Part shown: one piece after another, positions 53,011 to 61,131 of the stretch | Layout of the letters: each line of letters opens with the position of its first letter | Numbering within the stretch: the first letter of the stretch is position 1 | Assembly (NCBI GenBank): GCA_017456145.1 | Contig: JAFTJZ010000014.1 | Location: 1-64,000, forward strand | Direction of reading: 5' to 3' | Length of the DNA stretch: 64,000 bases | Source: Clostridia bacterium | Lineage (GTDB): Bacteria > Bacillota > Clostridia > Oscillospirales > CAG-272 | Notes under the pieces: model-generated | Database searches by the model: none | What the model saw: only the letters and a program-made list of their open reading frames with translations | Told to the model about the DNA's origin: nothing | Made by a program: the position numbers and the translations under genes

Positions 53011-53481
53011 ATGTCAAAGAGCGAATTTTTATCTATTATCCGCGACATCTTAGCCACCGAGGAATTTCAGAGAATGAAGAAATACCGCCATCACGTCAAG
53101 GGAAATCTGTACGATCATTCGGTCAAGGTGGCATATCTTTGCTATCTGCACCACAAAAAGCACGGTATGGACGTCGATCTTGCGGAGTTTGTGCGCGGGG
53201 CACTCTTGCACGATTATTATTTGTACGATCTGCACGGTTGCGGGCGGCACCGCTTTCATTGGTTTCGGCATCCGCGCCGTGCGCTGGAAAATGCGATCCG
53301 TCATTATCCCGGTCTGACCATGATACAAAGAGATATGATCCGCCGCCATATGTTTCCCGTTACCCTCACACCACCGATGACGCGAGAAGGATGGCTGCTT
53401 TGTTTTTACGATAAGGTCGCGGCGGTGGACGATCGCCTGCGGGGCAGCAGAAGAGCGGCGCGAAGAAAAAAACGAAAATGA
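53011..53481 (+). CDS. HD-domain phosphohydrolase
   Basis: 156 residues of the HD superfamily: first ligand His in KGNLYDHSVKVAYLC, the HD pair in GALLHDYYLYD near residue 71, and a further His/Asp in DKVAAVDD. The C-terminus is unusually basic (RRAARRKKRK), which could bind nucleic acid. HD proteins of this size usually hydrolyse nucleotides or cyclic nucleotides. AAAGGAGAG precedes the ATG by about nine bases. A TATAAT box at 52942 with a weak -35 is the likely promoter. Confidence 0.8.
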   Translation: MSKSEFLSIIRDILATEEFQRMKKYRHHVKGNLYDHSVKVAYLCYLHHKKHGMDVDLAEFVRGALLHDYYLYDLHGCGRHRFHWFRHPRRALENAIRHYPGLTMIQRDMIRRHMFPVTLTPPMTREGWLLCFYDKVAAVDDRLRGSRRAARRKKRK

Positions 53482-53587
53482 GTGCGGGAATAACAAAACC
53501 TTAACATTTCAACAACAAAAAGATAAACTCCGCAAGGTATAATATACGCGTAAATAAAAAACACAACATAAAGAGAGGTAATTTATC

Positions 53588-53953
53588 ATGAACAGAAACG
53601 ACCAACAGTTCGTCGCACAGAAGATCCGCACCCAGTATATCGAAAAGCAGAGCACCGAGCTTGACGCCCTGCGCGCGCTTGATGCCAAGGTCAAGCGCCC
53701 CGCCAATGTGTTTGCTTACGTATTCGGCAGCATCAGCGCCATTATCATGGGCGCGGGGATGAGCCTGATTATGACCGACATCGGCAGTGTGCTGGGACTG
53801 AGCAGCATCATGGTGCCCGGGATCGGCATTGGTGTGGTCGGACTGTTTATGGCATTGATCAATTATCCGATGTACAAGGAGATCCTGAACTCCCGAAAGA
53901 AAAAGCACGCAGACAAGATCATTGCGTTGAGCGAGAAGATCATGAACGGCTGA
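53588..53953 (+). CDS. Small two-TM membrane protein, unknown function
   Basis: 121 residues. A hydrophilic helix (QFVAQKIRTQYIEKQSTELDA ... KVKRP; quoted as QFVAQKIRTQYIEKQ) precedes two hydrophobic helices (VFAYVFGSISAIIMGAGMSL and VPGIGIGVVGLFMALI) and a basic tail SRKKKHADK. It looks like a family widespread in Clostridia without assigned function. AGAGAGG lies ten bases before the ATG; TATAAT at 53538 (weak -35) is the likely promoter. It ends in a bidirectional terminator shared with the converging acyl-carrier-protein gene. Confidence 0.75.
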   Translation: MNRNDQQFVAQKIRTQYIEKQSTELDALRALDAKVKRPANVFAYVFGSISAIIMGAGMSLIMTDIGSVLGLSSIMVPGIGIGVVGLFMALINYPMYKEILNSRKKKHADKIIALSEKIMNG

Positions 53954-53989
53954 TGCTCGGGTCTTCGCGGCACATAAGTAAAAAAAGAA

Positions 53990-54028
53990 ACAGAGGAGCG
54001 CCCGCTCAGTGTCGGGTGTCTCCTCTGT
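53990..54028. terminator. Bidirectional terminator between convergent genes
   Basis: ACAGAGGAG-C-GCCCG pairs with CGGGT-G-TCTCCTCTGT around an eight-base loop. A7 lies on the left and a T-rich tail on the right, so both strands have a proper U run. Confidence 0.85.
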
Positions 54029-54078
54029 CTCTTTATTTCGGCTATGTTCCGCATCGCGTTGCGCGTGGCGGTCTTCCT

Positions 54079-54303
54079 TTACTGATGAGCCTCCAGATAA
54101 GTGACGACGTCACCGATGGTGACGAATTTGTGGAACTCCTCGTCGTTGATCTCAACGCCGAACTTCTCCTCACACATCATTGCCAGCTCGTACTGCTCGA
54201 TGGAATTGATGCCAAGGTCGCCCTTGAGCTCTGCCTCCATCGTGATGGCATCCTCGTCCAGCTGCAGTTCTTCAATCAGAAGATTTTTGAAAGTCTCAAA
54301 CAT
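54079..54303 (-). CDS. acpP: Acyl carrier protein
   Basis: 74 residues, helical and acidic, with the phosphopantetheine-attachment serine S34 in LGINSIEQYELA. The usual DSL motif reads NSI here, a change of the residue before the serine. It carries acyl chains for fatty acid or specialised lipid synthesis. The ATG at 54303 follows GGAGG closely; a TTG five codons earlier overlaps this ribosome site and is rejected. It is a stand-alone gene, not beside fab genes, so it could be either the main ACP or a dedicated one. The Sfp-type transferase at 33.8 kb would activate it. Confidence 0.9.
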   Translation of the reverse strand: MFETFKNLLIEELQLDEDAITMEAELKGDLGINSIEQYELAMMCEEKFGVEINDEEFHKFVTIGDVVTYLEAHQ

Positions 54304-54393
54304 TTTTTTATCCTCCAAAAAATATTACCATAATAATAGGGCGGCGTACACAAACATAAGGTTAACAATGTTAGCCGACCCGAGCCGAATAAC

Positions 54394-54422
54394 ATTATAC
54401 CCTATTTATGCGCATTTGTCAA
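54394..54422 (-). promoter_or_regulatory. Promoter of the acyl carrier protein gene
   Basis: On the minus strand TTGACA, a 17-bp spacer and TATAAT, both consensus. Directly at the start site AATGTTA ... TAACATT forms an inverted repeat (54363-54398 region) that could be an operator or a leader hairpin. Confidence 0.75.
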
Positions 54423-54594
54423 GGGAATTTTGCGATTGTTTGTCGAAATTTTTCATAAATTCCGAAAAAAAGGTTGATTTTTCCGAAAGTTTGTGGTAAA
54501 TTGTTAGAAAGGGCTTGACCGTGCGGTCAAAATTGCCGCGATACACGGTATACGGTGTGTGGGGTGCACGGAGCTGCGAGAGGAGGGATCGAGA

Positions 54595-57009
54595 ATGGGA
54601 CTTGGCATAAGACGTCCGCTTTGCTGCTTTTGCTGGCTGTTTCTGCTGACAATCGCGGGGTGTCTCTTGTATCCCGGGGCTCATTGGATTGTTGTCGCGG
54701 CGGCGTGCGCGACACTTCTTCTTTCCTGTGTCGGTACAGCGCTCCTTCTCGGGCGCAAGCACTGCGCCGCACCCCATCGCATACGCGCATGGTATTGTGC
54801 TTTTTTGGCGCTTGCCGTGCTGCTTGGTGCTCTGCTTTGCACGGTGCGGGCAGACATCGACGATTCGCGTACAGAAGTATATGCAGAACGAACCGAAATC
54901 ATTCACGCAACAGTGGTTCGATGTGAATATAACAGCAGCTATGGCACGGGGTATACCGTCCTCATCGAAAAAATCGGCGAGGAGGATATCGAGCTCCGCG
55001 CTTATCTGGAATGTGCCTTTGTATCATCCTTGCAAGCGGGCGACCGCGTGGTTTGCACGGCGCAGATCGCGGATCTGCGCTTGCAGGAGAATGTGGAAAA
55101 TGATCTCGCCAACGGCAGCCGCCTATATCTGACGGTGGAAGACGAGGCACAGATCATCTCGGTGGGTTCCATGCAATTTTGGGAGCATCCGCTGCTATCG
55201 ATTCGCATTTCGGCGTCTCGGGTGCAGGGAGCGTTATCTGTGGCACTGCGAGAGATGATGGGGAAGGATGCAGGTGCGCTTTGCGCAGCGCTGCTGCTGG
55301 GGGATCGTTCGGCGCTCGGAGGCGATGTGACGCTGCATTTCCGTCGCAGCGGTGTGTCGCATCTGCTGGCACTCAGCGGGATGCATCTGGGGATCATCAT
55401 GGCGGCGGTCTCGGCGTTGCTTTTGCGGTTGCGCCTGCCGTATCGTGTCAGGTTTATGATGGTCTCACTGGTGGCGCTGGCATATCTTATTTTGACGGGT
55501 TGTGCCATCTCGACCGTCCGTGCGACGGTGATGCTGTTGTATTTGCAGCTATCCGGACGCTGCGGCAGAGATGCAGACGGTCTGACCTCGCTTTCTCTGT
55601 TCCTTGCTGCCTGCGTGGCTTGGGAGCCGTATATGCTTTTTGACATCTCCCTTTGGCTCAGCTCGTTGGCGGCGGCGGTACCCGTTGCCATACTTCCTGC
55701 GCTGCAACGCCAAAAGGCTGCCCTTGATGCGCGTCCCGTTTCGGACGGACCTTGGAGAAGAGGGTGGCATCTGCTGTGCTCCAAGCTGCTCGTCCCTGTG
55801 ACGATCAGTGTACTTTGTACCCTGATCCTGATCGTTCCCATGTGGGTCGCTTTCGGGGAGGTCTCCTATCTTTCTCCGCTCTCCACGTTGCTGCTCACCC
55901 TGCCTGTGACGGCAATATTATGCCTTGGGCTTATCTGGCTTGCGCTGGTACCGCTTGGTGCTTGGTCGGTTGCGGCATTCTGGAGCGGTTACATCGCAGC
56001 GGGAATGGAGCGTATCGCCGAGGTGACCCTTGATATAGCAGCGTATTTTTCCTCATGGACCGATCCTTTGCTTTCTTTGCGGTATGCATCGCTGTCCGTA
56101 CTCATTCCCGCCTTTGCGGTGGTGCTGTGTCTGGTGTTACTTGCCAAGCTCAAGCGCCGATACATGGCGCTGCTGCTCTCGATTGGCATGGTCGTGGGAT
56201 GCGTCAGTGTGGCAGCGGAGATCAAGGAGGCGGACGGGACACTGCAGGTGCGCTATGTGACGAGCGGAAACAGCGAGCTTTTGTGGCTGGGCGACACGGA
56301 GGAAAACGTCCTGTGTGATTTCAGCGATGGCAGCTACAGCGCATATGCTACCTTGTTGCAGGAGGGACTTCCCGCAGGGCATACTGAGATCGATGCCTTG
56401 CTTTTGACGCATTATCACAGCCGTCACGTCGCAACACTGGAGCGCCTGATGTCAAGTGTGCGGGTGCGGACGCTCTATCTTCCTCTGACTATGAATCTGT
56501 GCGCGCCCGAGAAGGCGGCAGAGGACGAGGGCATCGCCCGCAAGCTGCAGCAGCTTGCTCTTGCGCGGGATGTGGAGGTTGTCTTTTATGACGTGGCAAG
56601 AACATATGCACTCTGGGAGGACTTGTCGCTGGTGGGGCTGCAGTACGCCATGATCGATCGCTCCGCGCATCCCACGGTTGCTGCGGCTTTCCGTTATGCA
56701 GACGGCGCGGTGCTGACCTTTGCGGGGGCGGCGTTTGCGGAATCTTTGTCGTCGGATCCCTTCGTCAGAGATTGCATTGCCGACAGCGAGGCGGTTGTCC
56801 TTGGTGCACACGGACCGTTGACCAAGCACGCCTTTGCCATAGATCGCTGGGACGAGGGGCTGCAAACCGTCCTGTTACATACGGAGAGCGCGGGAGGATA
56901 TCTCGACGCTAATGAAGGCACACTTGCAGCCTTTTCGGATGCACAGTGCATTACACTCACAAGCAGCAAGGAGGGGCAGATCGTACAATTTTCGCTGCGC
57001 GACGAATAA
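54595..57009 (+). CDS. comEC: ComEC/Rec2 DNA-uptake channel protein with degenerate metallo-hydrolase domain
   Basis: 804 residues, the membrane channel for single-stranded DNA in natural transformation. Domain order: two N-terminal helices and an OB-like DUF4131 region (to about 190), the ComEC competence domain with RSGVSHLLALSGMHLGIIMA near residue 257 and about eight further helices, then a C-terminal metallo-beta-lactamase-like domain from about 545. Its HxHxDH motif is HYHSRH (H606-H611), with Asp replaced by Arg, and later metal ligands are not evident, so nuclease activity is doubtful. ATG 54595 follows GAGGAGGGATCGAG. It is not preceded by comEA. Confidence 0.9.
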   Translation: MGLGIRRPLCCFCWLFLLTIAGCLLYPGAHWIVVAAACATLLLSCVGTALLLGRKHCAAPHRIRAWYCAFLALAVLLGALLCTVRADIDDSRTEVYAERTEIIHATVVRCEYNSSYGTGYTVLIEKIGEEDIELRAYLECAFVSSLQAGDRVVCTAQIADLRLQENVENDLANGSRLYLTVEDEAQIISVGSMQFWEHPLLSIRISASRVQGALSVALREMMGKDAGALCAALLLGDRSALGGDVTLHFRRSGVSHLLALSGMHLGIIMAAVSALLLRLRLPYRVRFMMVSLVALAYLILTGCAISTVRATVMLLYLQLSGRCGRDADGLTSLSLFLAACVAWEPYMLFDISLWLSSLAAAVPVAILPALQRQKAALDARPVSDGPWRRGWHLLCSKLLVPVTISVLCTLILIVPMWVAFGEVSYLSPLSTLLLTLPVTAILCLGLIWLALVPLGAWSVAAFWSGYIAAGMERIAEVTLDIAAYFSSWTDPLLSLRYASLSVLIPAFAVVLCLVLLAKLKRRYMALLLSIGMVVGCVSVAAEIKEADGTLQVRYVTSGNSELLWLGDTEENVLCDFSDGSYSAYATLLQEGLPAGHTEIDALLLTHYHSRHVATLERLMSSVRVRTLYLPLTMNLCAPEKAAEDEGIARKLQQLALARDVEVVFYDVARTYALWEDLSLVGLQYAMIDRSAHPTVAAAFRYADGAVLTFAGAAFAESLSSDPFVRDCIADSEAVVLGAHGPLTKHAFAIDRWDEGLQTVLLHTESAGGYLDANEGTLAAFSDAQCITLTSSKEGQIVQFSLRDE

Positions 57010-57087
57010 TTCTCCCCGTTTTTGGAATGCTTTGCCGCATGGTGGGAAAGAATATTTCACGAATGGCAAATAAATTTCAAAAAGGGC

Positions 57088-57116
57088 TTGCAAAATGCGA
57101 GAAAATCTGTTATAAT
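57088..57116 (+). promoter_or_regulatory. SRP RNA promoter
   Basis: TTGCAA, a 17-bp spacer and TATAAT; transcription would begin near 57123, just before the RNA's 5' stem. Confidence 0.75.
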
Positions 57117-57122
57117 ATACGT

Positions 57123-57440
57123 CAGAGCAGCACTGTGCTGCGAAATGAGGTCATACCAGCCGGGGATGTAGCGGAGCCCTGTACCTGAAATCCGCTATAG
57201 CAGGGGTGGATCCCTTGTTTGAGGGCGGATCCTTGACGGACGAGCCGCGTCTTCTCGTGTTGAGAGACGGGTCTTGCGCAATCGGACGCTGTGAACCATG
57301 TCAGATGGGGAACCAAGCAGCATTAAGCAGTCAATCCGGTGTGCCGCGAGGGTGCCTGTTTTGAGCGAGAAGCGTGGAATCGCGTCGGGGAAATGTTCGA
57401 TCTCAAGGTGTATGGTCTCATTTTGCAGCACGGTGCTCTT
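57123..57440 (+). ncRNA. ffs: Signal recognition particle RNA, large (Alu-containing) Firmicutes type
   Basis: The S-domain core AACCATGTCAGATGGGGAACC followed by AAGCAGCATTAAG is the Ffh-binding helix 8 (split quotation). The Alu domain GGGGATGTAGCGG ... CCCTGTACCTGAAATCCGCT ... GCAGGG matches B. subtilis scRNA closely. The 5' arm GTGCTGC-GAAATGAG ... TCATACC pairs with GGTGTATGG ... CTCATTTT-GCAGCAC at the 3' end, giving a closing helix longer than usual. Ends are estimated from that pairing; a short AGCAC/GTGCT stem with CTTTT may terminate it. It targets nascent membrane and secreted proteins together with Ffh. Confidence 0.95.
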
Positions 57441-57472
57441 TTAACTTTGATATATTCACGGAGGTTTTCGTT

Positions 57473-58318
57473 ATGAAGATCGGAGTCAGCAGCTATAGCT
57501 TTAACAAATATCGCCGTGAGAGCGGGTGCTCTTATGCGGATATCTGCCGCATTGCCAAGGAAATCGGGTTTGATGCCATTGAATTTATCGGCCTTGATGC
57601 AAAGGATCCTATTGCTGAGGCGAAGAATATTCGCGCCGTCTGTGCCGAGCTTGGTCTGGAGATCTCCGCATATACCATCGGCGCTGATCTGATGAAGGAT
57701 GATTTTGATGCGACTCGCGCACAGCTGCACCGTGACCTTGCCATTGCAAAGGCGCTGGGTGCGCCCTTGATGCGCCATGACGTCTGCTATTCGCTCCCTG
57801 AGGGTAAGAGCTGGCAGGATGCCGTTGCCGTGATGGCACCTCGCATCCGCGAGATCACCGAATATGCAGAGAGCATGGGGATCCGTACCTGCTCTGAAAA
57901 CCACGGATACATATTTCAGGATTCCGAGCGCGTCAAGGCGCTCATCGATGCGGTCGATCATCCCAATTACCGCTGGCTGGTCGATCTTGGCAACTTCCTT
58001 TGCGCCGACGAGGATCCGTTGAGCGCGGTCAAGGTCGCTGCCCCGTATGCTATCCACGTTCACGCTAAGGACTTTCTTTACAAGCTGAGGGGCGATTGCG
58101 TTCCGCCTACGGGCTTTTTCGGTACGCGCGGCGGCAACTATCTGCGGGGAACCATCGTGGGTCATGGTGTCGTTCCCGTGGATGCGTGCATGGCGATCCT
58201 CAAGGCGCAGGGCTACAGCGGCACGTTGTCGCTCGAATTTGAAGGTATGGAGGATAACCTTCCTGCACTCAAGGCAGGATATGCTTACCTGCGCGCCGTA
58301 GCGGAAAGTCTTGCGTAA
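57473..58318 (+). CDS. Sugar phosphate isomerase/epimerase (xylose-isomerase-like TIM barrel)
   Basis: 281 residues. MKIGVSSYSFNKYRRESGC opens the barrel; probable metal ligands are Glu in TCSENHGYI, Asp in LVDLGNFLC, His in IHVHAKDF and Glu in LSLEFEGMED. Such proteins act on inosose, tagatose or other keto-sugars; many lie beside Gfo/Idh/MocA oxidoreductases, one of which is encoded at 43.8 kb but not adjacent. ATG 57473 follows GGAGG, 40 bp beyond the SRP RNA. It interrupts the otherwise conserved order SRP RNA-dnaX, so it is probably a later insertion. Confidence 0.85.
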   Translation: MKIGVSSYSFNKYRRESGCSYADICRIAKEIGFDAIEFIGLDAKDPIAEAKNIRAVCAELGLEISAYTIGADLMKDDFDATRAQLHRDLAIAKALGAPLMRHDVCYSLPEGKSWQDAVAVMAPRIREITEYAESMGIRTCSENHGYIFQDSERVKALIDAVDHPNYRWLVDLGNFLCADEDPLSAVKVAAPYAIHVHAKDFLYKLRGDCVPPTGFFGTRGGNYLRGTIVGHGVVPVDACMAILKAQGYSGTLSLEFEGMEDNLPALKAGYAYLRAVAESLA

Positions 58319-58376
58319 ATGTTTTCTATTCGTTTATATCTATATCCGATATTTTCCGTGAAAGGAGGCGCAGCAG

Positions 58377-60002
58377 ATGCATCAGGCGCTGTATCGCAAA
58401 TGGAGACCGCGGACGTTTGAGGACGTATGCGGGCAGGAGCACATCACCTCCATTTTGAAATACGAGGCGATGGAGGGCGCGTTTTGTCATGCCTACCTGT
58501 TCTGTGGCTCCCGTGGTACGGGTAAGACGACCTGCGCCAAGATTTTGGCCAAGGCGGTCAACTGTGAATCCCCTGTGAATGGTTCGCCCTGCGGCGTCTG
58601 CGCTGCTTGCCGCGCCATCGACTCGGGAGCTGCCACCGACGTGCTGGAGATGGATGCCGCCTCCAACAACGGTGTGGATAATATCCGCGATATCCGCGAC
58701 GAGGTGGTCTATCCGCCCTCATTGCTCAAATATCGCGTCTACATTATTGACGAGGTGCATATGCTATCGGGCAGTGCCTTCAACGCTTTGCTCAAAACGC
58801 TGGAGGAGCCGCCTTCCTACGTTATTTTCATTCTCGCTACCACCGAGATGCATAAATTACCTGCCACCATCATCTCCCGTTGCCAACGCTTTGAATTTCG
58901 CCGTATCGCGACGCCGGTGCTGCGCGATCGGTTGCGCTTTATTGCGGGGCAAGAGGGAATCGAGTTGGATGATGACGCGGCACTGCTGCTTGCCAAGCTG
59001 GCGCAGGGCGGTATGCGCGATGCCATTTCGCTCATGGAGCTTTGTGCGGGCGCAAGACGCCGCATTGATGTCGCTCTGGTCAACGAGACGGTTGGGCTGA
59101 CGGGGCGGGATGCTATGCTGCGGGTGGTAAACGCAATTGCTGATAAGAATTACGAGGCCCTGTATGCGCAGATTCATGAGGTCGTGCAATCTGCCAAGGA
59201 TTTGAGCGTCTTCTGGCAGGATCTGATCTCTTTTTACCGCGATATGCTGGTCGTCAAGACCACCAAAAATTATGTCACCTATCTCGATCTGACCGATGAG
59301 GAGAGTCGACAGTTGACCGAGGTGTCGGCGCGTTTCTCCAAGGAAACGCTGCTGTTCCATCAAAAGCTTTTGGACGCTGCGCTGATTACGATGCAGGGCG
59401 CTAATGCGCTCAAGCGGGTGAGTGCCGAGATGACACTGACCAGAATGTGCGACGAGGCGCTCAACACCAGCAACGAGGCGCTGCTCTGCCGCATTGCAAG
59501 GCTGGAGGAGCAGCTGATGAGCGGCGCATGGCGCGCATCGACAACGGCGTCTGTTGCGGAGGATATACCCAAGGATACGCCTGTGTCGGTCGGGGAAGAG
59601 ACTCTGAAGGGCGAGACGGTAGCGCCGGTCGCCCCATCTGCGGCACAGACCACACCAAAGAAAGAGAGCGAGGCCCCTGCAAAGAGGACCCTGCGCCCGC
59701 TGCGTGTGTGGGCTGAGGTGGTCGCGCGATTGACAGCACAGGCTCCGATGTCCGCATCCTTTGTGCGTAACGCGCAAGCGTATGAGACGGAGGATCACAA
59801 GGTGCTGCTGCGCTTTGATAATGAATTTTCTATGATGATGCTGGACAGAGATGATACCAAGGATCTGTTGCGGGGAGCCTTGTCGGTCTGCTTGCAACGA
59901 GAGGTGCGAGAGAGTGATCTGCTCTGTCAGATCATGCCGCAGACATCAACGGGCTGTGCGATCGACGAAATTATCGAGGCCCTTGATGATGCCGAAAGCT
60001 GA
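58377..60002 (+). CDS. dnaX: DNA polymerase III gamma/tau subunit
   Basis: 541 residues. It is the ATPase of the clamp-loader complex. YRKWRPRTFEDVCGQEHI begins the protein, Walker A is GSRGTGKTTCAK near residue 44, a zinc module C...CGVCAAC follows, then Walker B IIDEVHML and sensor ATTEMHKLPATI. The region from about 375 to 450 is a Thr/Pro/Ala-rich linker and the last 95 residues form a tau-like C-terminal domain. AAAGGAGG precedes the ATG. It starts the dnaX-ybaB-recR operon (40 bp and 3 bp spacing). Confidence 0.96.
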   Translation: MHQALYRKWRPRTFEDVCGQEHITSILKYEAMEGAFCHAYLFCGSRGTGKTTCAKILAKAVNCESPVNGSPCGVCAACRAIDSGAATDVLEMDAASNNGVDNIRDIRDEVVYPPSLLKYRVYIIDEVHMLSGSAFNALLKTLEEPPSYVIFILATTEMHKLPATIISRCQRFEFRRIATPVLRDRLRFIAGQEGIELDDDAALLLAKLAQGGMRDAISLMELCAGARRRIDVALVNETVGLTGRDAMLRVVNAIADKNYEALYAQIHEVVQSAKDLSVFWQDLISFYRDMLVVKTTKNYVTYLDLTDEESRQLTEVSARFSKETLLFHQKLLDAALITMQGANALKRVSAEMTLTRMCDEALNTSNEALLCRIARLEEQLMSGAWRASTTASVAEDIPKDTPVSVGEETLKGETVAPVAPSAAQTTPKKESEAPAKRTLRPLRVWAEVVARLTAQAPMSASFVRNAQAYETEDHKVLLRFDNEFSMMMLDRDDTKDLLRGALSVCLQREVRESDLLCQIMPQTSTGCAIDEIIEALDDAES

Positions 60003-60042
60003 ATGAAGTTAAAAATTACAACATATAAAGGAGATCAGTAAC

Positions 60043-60390
60043 ATGAGAGCGAATTTACCCAAGGGCGTGGGCGGCGGTCCTCAGAATATGCAGGCAATGA
60101 TCCGTCAGGCGCAAAAGATGCAGGAGGATATGCAGGCACTGCAAGAGGAGCTGGATGCCAAGGAATATGATGTCTCTGCCGGCGGCGGCATGGTCAGTGT
60201 CAAGATCAACGGCAAAAAGGAGATTCTTTCCATTGATATTAAGCCCGACATCGTCGATCCCGACGATATTGAGACGCTGTCCGATATTTTGGTCGCAGCA
60301 GTCAATCAGGCACTCAAGCAGGTAGAGAGCACCAACAGCCAGGCTATGGAAAAGGTCACGGGCGGCATGAATATGCCCGGTCTGTTCTGA
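60043..60390 (+). CDS. YbaB/EbfC nucleoid-associated protein
   Basis: 115 residues. The family pattern is clear: QAMIRQAQKMQEDMQALQEE (helix 1), KEYDVSAGGGMVSVKINGKK (beta hairpin) and IKPDIVDPDDIETLSDILVA, followed by a helix ending in GGMNMPGLF. It forms DNA-binding dimers. The position between dnaX and recR is the standard one (yaaK in B. subtilis). AAAGGAGATC serves as ribosome site. Confidence 0.95.
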   Translation: MRANLPKGVGGGPQNMQAMIRQAQKMQEDMQALQEELDAKEYDVSAGGGMVSVKINGKKEILSIDIKPDIVDPDDIETLSDILVAAVNQALKQVESTNSQAMEKVTGGMNMPGLF

Positions 60391-60393
60391 TTT

Positions 60394-61017
60394 ATGGCAG
60401 AATATATGGAGTCGCTCCAGCATCTGTCCGAGCAGTTCGGACGATTGGAGGGCGTTGGCAGAAAGACTGCCATGCGGCTTTCCTACTCTGTGCTGGATAT
60501 GACGTACGAGCAGGCGCAAACCTTTGCGCAGGCGATTCTGACGGCGAAGGAAAAGATCCATCTTTGTCCCATTTGTCAGAACCTGACCGACCGCGAGACG
60601 TGTGCCGTCTGTCGCGATGAGGGGCGAGATCGCTCGACCGTTTGCGTGGTGGAGGATCCTAAAACGGTCATGGCCATGGAAAAGGTTCGCGAGTATCGCG
60701 GAATGTATCATGTGCTGCACGGCTTGATCTCTCCCATGAGCGGTGTGACCCCGGATCAGATCAAGCTCAAGGAATTGATCGCCCGTATTGGCGAGGACGA
60801 GGGGATCCGCGAGGTCATCATTGCCACCAATGCCACCATCGAGGGAGATGCGACGGCTTTGTACATCTCGCGGCTGCTGCAGCCGCTCGGGATCAAGGTG
60901 ACCCGTCTTGCGTACGGGATCCCCGTGGGTGCGGATCTGGAGTATGCCGATGAGGTGACGCTCTACCGTGCGCTGGAGGGAAGACGACAGGTTGAGGATG
61001 CCTTGCCACACTCATAA
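60394..61017 (+). CDS. recR: Recombination protein RecR
   Basis: 207 residues. A helix-hairpin-helix (LEGVGRKTAMRLSYSVLDM near residue 18), a C4 zinc finger (CPICQNLTDRETCAVC near 57) and a Toprim domain (VCVVEDPKTVMAMEK, ATNATIEGDATALYI) are present in normal order, with the ending RLAYGIPVGADLEYADEVT. RecR acts with RecO/RecF to load RecA at gaps. The start ATG lies three bases after the ybaB stop; there is little room for its own ribosome site, so translation is coupled. A hairpin terminator follows at 61024. Confidence 0.96.
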   Translation: MAEYMESLQHLSEQFGRLEGVGRKTAMRLSYSVLDMTYEQAQTFAQAILTAKEKIHLCPICQNLTDRETCAVCRDEGRDRSTVCVVEDPKTVMAMEKVREYRGMYHVLHGLISPMSGVTPDQIKLKELIARIGEDEGIREVIIATNATIEGDATALYISRLLQPLGIKVTRLAYGIPVGADLEYADEVTLYRALEGRRQVEDALPHS

Positions 61018-61023
61018 AAAATT

Positions 61024-61054
61024 GCGGTGGGGGATGCCTTCACCGCTTTCTTTT
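61024..61054 (+). terminator. Terminator of the dnaX-ybaB-recR operon
   Basis: GCGGTG, an eleven-base loop, CACCGC, then TTTCTTTT, with an A run before the stem. Confidence 0.75.
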
Positions 61055-61131
61055 CAAGCGATTGACAGGAAAAAATCGGATCCTTTGCCCTCTTGGACAA
61101 GGGTAATCATGGATAAAGAGGTGATAGCGCT

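Noticed and set aside
57323..58165. 280-residue minus-strand frame over the SRP RNA and isomerase
   Set aside because: Antisense to a gene with clear motifs and running into the SRP RNA.
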